Assembly (NCBI GenBank): GCA_001805205.1
Contig: MHER01000086.1
Location: 1-5,606 of the forward strand
Origin: Nitrospirae bacterium RIFCSPLOW2_12_42_9
GTDB lineage: Bacteria; Nitrospirota; 9FT-COMBO-42-15; HDB-SIOI813
Direction of reading: 5' to 3'
Length of the DNA stretch: 5,606 bases
Each line of letters begins with the position of its first letter. Position 1 is the stretch's first letter. Of this stretch, positions 4,810-5,606 are shown piece after piece. Made by a program: the position numbers and the translations under genes. Under the pieces are notes generated by a model. The model was not told where the DNA came from. It ran no database searches and saw only the letters and a list, made by a program, of their open reading frames with translations.

Positions 4810-5606
4810 CGGAGATCAATTTACTCAGCATATTCCTTGCCTCTTTATAATCAGGCTTTATACTGATTGCGGTCTGGTAGTTCTCTTTAGCAAGATTAAA
4901 ATTCCCTGCCCTGTAATAGAGATTTCCAAGATTATAATAAACCTTAAAATATCGAGGATCAATTACTATTGCCTTTTTAAACACTGCCTCTGCCTTATCG
5001 AACTCACCTTTTTCTGTAAGGGCAACACCAAGATTGTTATACACAAATGCATGACGGGGGTCCAGTGATATTGCCTTCTCATAGACCCTGATCGCCTTAT
5101 CAATCTCCCCTGATTTTTTATAAACGATTCCCAGGTTGTAGTATGCCCGGAAATATCCCGGGTTTATCTTCAGACACTCTTTATAAGATTCCCTTGCTTT
5201 GTCAAGATTATTTTGAAGTTGATACACCACAGCGGCATTATAATGGGCAAGATAATATGATTGATTCAACCTTAAGGTCTCTTTAAATTCGCTGACAGCA
5301 AGGTCATATTCCCCTCTCGCAATATAAGCAAGCCCCATGTTATCGTGCACCCTCGCAGATGCAGGATTCTTTTTTACAGCATCCTTCCATAGAGTATAGT
5401 CATCCTTCCAGATGCTATTTTGCTGGATGGTCAGGATTGAATAAAGAAACAATACTACTACCAAAAGAATAACCTGAATCCTGCCGCGCAGTTTTCCTGC
5501 AATCACTCCGGTGAACAGCATAAAACCAATTCCGGCAAGATATCCCCTGTTCTCCTGTAATTTTGCATTAAGAGGGATCAATGTTGTTGGGAGGAGGGTT
5601 ATAAAG
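4796..5606 (-). CDS. TPR membrane protein, 3' part (5' end outside window)
   Basis: The frame is open to the right edge, and 269 codons plus TAG are visible. The first visible residues, FITLLPTTLIPL followed by QENRGYLAGIGF, match the loop and helix that precede the TPRs in bacterial relatives of the TMTC / GT-C membrane mannosyltransferase group (usual form E-x-R-L-Y-L-P-S-x-G-F). A membrane segment follows (VILLVVVLFLYSIL), then the typical linker W-K-D-D-Y-T-L-W-K-D-A-V. Five consecutive 34-residue TPRs occupy visible residues 83-116, 117-150, 151-184, 185-218 and 219-252, followed by a capping helix at 253-265. The TTG at 5581 is an internal Leu codon of the conserved region, not a start. 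The full protein probably has a multi-spanning N-terminal domain upstream. The last residues, GRDR, and the stop come from the repeat cluster. It might glycosylate, or help assemble, surface proteins; the catalytic part is not visible, so this is inference from family only. Confidence 0.85.
   Translation of the reverse strand, partial: FITLLPTTLIPLNAKLQENRGYLAGIGFMLFTGVIAGKLRGRIQVILLVVVLFLYSILTIQQNSIWKDDYTLWKDAVKKNPASARVHDNMGLAYIARGEYDLAVSEFKETLRLNQSYYLAHYNAAVVYQLQNNLDKARESYKECLKINPGYFRAYYNLGIVYKKSGEIDKAIRVYEKAISLDPRHAFVYNNLGVALTEKGEFDKAEAVFKKAIVIDPRYFKVYYNLGNLYYRAGNFNLAKENYQTAISIKPDYKEARNMLSKLISGRDR

Overview
The window holds four protein-coding genes on moderately AT-rich DNA: a membrane sensor (minus strand), a divergent two-gene unit (a DUF4416 protein, then an exported beta-propeller protein with a CFI-box C-terminus), and a convergent TPR membrane protein (minus strand) that runs off the right edge. 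DUF4416, CFI-box C-termini, dCache/HAMP/PAS sensors and TPR proteins with a polytopic N-terminus together suggest an environmental Gram-negative bacterium such as Nitrospirota or Desulfobacterota ('deltaproteobacteria'). That placement is inferred from family distribution; no rRNA or universal marker is present.

Layout. 1-118: gene-free edge with a 12-bp palindrome, a small hairpin and T-runs (minus strand) after the sensor stop. 119-2203 (-): dCache-HAMP-PAS-GAF sensor with no recognisable output domain. 2204-2284: 81-bp divergent promoter region. Each strand carries a sigma70-like promoter whose -10 box lies 6-8 nt from the start codon, so both mRNAs are predicted to be leaderless or nearly so; neither gene has a Shine-Dalgarno sequence. 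2285-2818 (+): DUF4416 protein. 2806-4734 (+): exported eight-repeat propeller, overlapping the DUF4416 gene by 13 bp. 4735-4809: a compact repeat cluster with five copies of GTAGGGACAG in both orientations, including a perfect 30-bp palindrome. 4796-5606 (-): 3' part of a TPR membrane protein whose last four codons and stop lie inside the repeat cluster.

The only functional coupling the sequence supports is between the DUF4416 and propeller genes (overlap, one promoter). The sensor shares their divergent promoter region but has no visible signalling partner here. The propeller protein has a signal peptide, Asp-box motifs and a C-terminal CFI-box with two hydrophobic segments, so it is probably displayed on or processed at the cell surface; it lacks obvious sialidase catalytic signatures. 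The most distinctive observations are the back-to-back leaderless promoters, the repeat cluster that supplies the end of the TPR gene, and the propeller/CFI-box architecture. I see no clear defence, CRISPR or phage system.
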